From: Candidatus Pacearchaeota archaeon
GTDB taxonomy: Archaea > Nanobdellota > Nanobdellia > Pacearchaeales > GW2011-AR1
Length of the DNA stretch: 5,922 bases
NCBI GenBank assembly: GCA_016181905.1
Contig: JACOYM010000007.1
Span: 1 to 5,922 of the forward strand
Direction: 5' to 3'
Shown here in pieces: positions 5,725 to 5,922 of this stretch; within the stretch, counting starts at the first letter, position 1; each line of letters begins with the position of its first letter. The notes below the pieces were generated by a model, which ran no database searches, was not told the origin of the DNA, and worked only from the letters and a program-made list of their open reading frames with translations. The position numbers and the translations under genes are program-made.

Positions 5725-5880
5725 ATGCTTATAAAACAAACCAAAAGATTTTTTAACTTAGAATGGCTGTTAACATTGCTTTGTGTGGAGAGTCTATTGA
5801 AGGCTAGACCTGAAAGAAATGTCAGATTAGATTCTGTGAGGCACAAGAGTTCAAGAATTCATATAGCTTTAAATAAATAA
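5725..5880 (+). CDS. Possible small basic protein (51 aa)
   Basis: An ATG at 5725 opens 51 codons ending in TAA at 5878-5880. The protein begins MLIKQTKRFF, has a short hydrophobic stretch (LEWLLTLLCVESLL, 12-25) and ends in a basic tail (RLDSVRHKSSRIHIALNK, 34-51). It fills most of the gap between the divergent promoter and the next plus-strand gene. A TATA-like box about 27 nt upstream would give a leaderless message, as for its neighbours. Against it: the frame is short, the hydrophobic stretch is too short for a sure membrane helix, and a second TATA-like box lies inside its own start. A competing reading is a 14-codon frame from 5763, or a small RNA transcribed from about 5760. No family recognised. 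Confidence 0.35.
   Translation: MLIKQTKRFFNLEWLLTLLCVESLLKARPERNVRLDSVRHKSSRIHIALNK
5868..5875 (+). promoter_or_regulatory. TATA-like element of the right-edge gene
   Basis: TTTAAATA, centre 25.5 nt before the ATG at 5897, the same distance as for the 235-residue gene. It lies inside the last codons of the possible 51-codon ORF, so if that ORF is real, the end of one gene and the promoter of the next share bases. Confidence 0.5.
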
Positions 5881-5896
5881 AAATCTTAATAAGAAC

Positions 5897-5922
5897 ATGG
5901 GCATATTTTCAAGGTTCAGAAA
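5897..5922 (+). CDS. 5' end of a plus-strand gene cut by the window (possibly PspA/IM30-like)
   Basis: ATG at 5897, then eight readable codons, MGIFSRFR, before the window ends. A TATA-like element at the right distance and the absence of any Shine-Dalgarno site point to a leaderless start here. Bacterial PspA (phage shock protein A) begins MGIFSRF, so a membrane-binding coiled-coil PspA/IM30 protein is one candidate. Eight residues of a Met-Gly-Ile-Phe type start are not enough to assign a family, and other proteins begin in a similar way. That a gene starts here is more certain than its identity. Confidence 0.45.

Noticed and set aside
5763..5807. 14-codon frame MAVNIALCGESIEG after the box at 5728-5736
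   Set aside because: Well placed for a leaderless start but too short to call; kept only as an alternative reading of the 5725-5880 region.
5792..5837. Short inverted repeats (GTCTA/TAGAC and CAGA/TCTG)
   Set aside because: Stems of only 4-5 bp with large loops are expected by chance; no C/D-box, K-turn or tRNA features were seen.
1..5922. CRISPR array, tRNA or rRNA genes
   Set aside because: I saw no spaced direct repeats, no tRNA cloverleaf signature and no rRNA-like segments on either strand.

Overview
This is a low-GC, very gene-dense window in which the six complete genes of any size all lie on the minus strand. It looks archaeal, most likely a small-genome DPANN lineage (Woesearchaeota/Pacearchaeota-like). 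The grounds are AT-rich TATA-type promoter elements about 23-28 nt before several start codons, which implies leaderless mRNAs; one promoter packed into a 30-nt gap between genes; and protein types (an extended TIM-barrel protein and a long helical cytosolic protein) that I associate with that group. The lineage is an inference; there is no rRNA or other marker gene here.

Layout, read in the direction of transcription of the minus strand (right to left). A 509-residue helical protein (5642-4113) is followed 15 nt later by a 95-residue protein with three predicted membrane helices (4097-3810). A 240-residue protein of unknown function (3744-3022) has its own TATA-like element. A 235-residue, probably disordered protein with an acidic start and a basic end (2991-2284) also has its own element, and a 106-residue unknown (2268-1948) follows after 15 nt. 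Last is a 593-residue TIM-barrel protein of the AP endonuclease 2 / xylose isomerase-like superfamily (1885-104). It is the only gene here with a clear Shine-Dalgarno-like site and a real leader. The far left holds a 24-nt stem-loop (67-90) that resembles the right end of IS200/IS605 elements, and perhaps the start of another minus-strand gene.

The right end (5643-5922) is a divergent promoter region. On the plus strand it carries a possible 51-codon gene (5725-5880) and the first eight codons of a gene that runs off the window (from 5897). Those eight residues match the way PspA/IM30 proteins begin, but that is too short to rely on.

Only the TIM-barrel protein can be placed in a known fold, and even its substrate is unknown. 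The other five genes are unrecognised. Nothing in the window proves that they form one pathway. The most that the spacing supports is two short transcription units (509+95 residues and 235+106 residues) with single genes between and after them. The best leads for something undescribed are the TIM barrel with a ~240-residue insertion and an aromatic/glycine tail, the charge-segregated disordered protein, the 509/95-residue pair, and the unannotated small plus-strand ORF.
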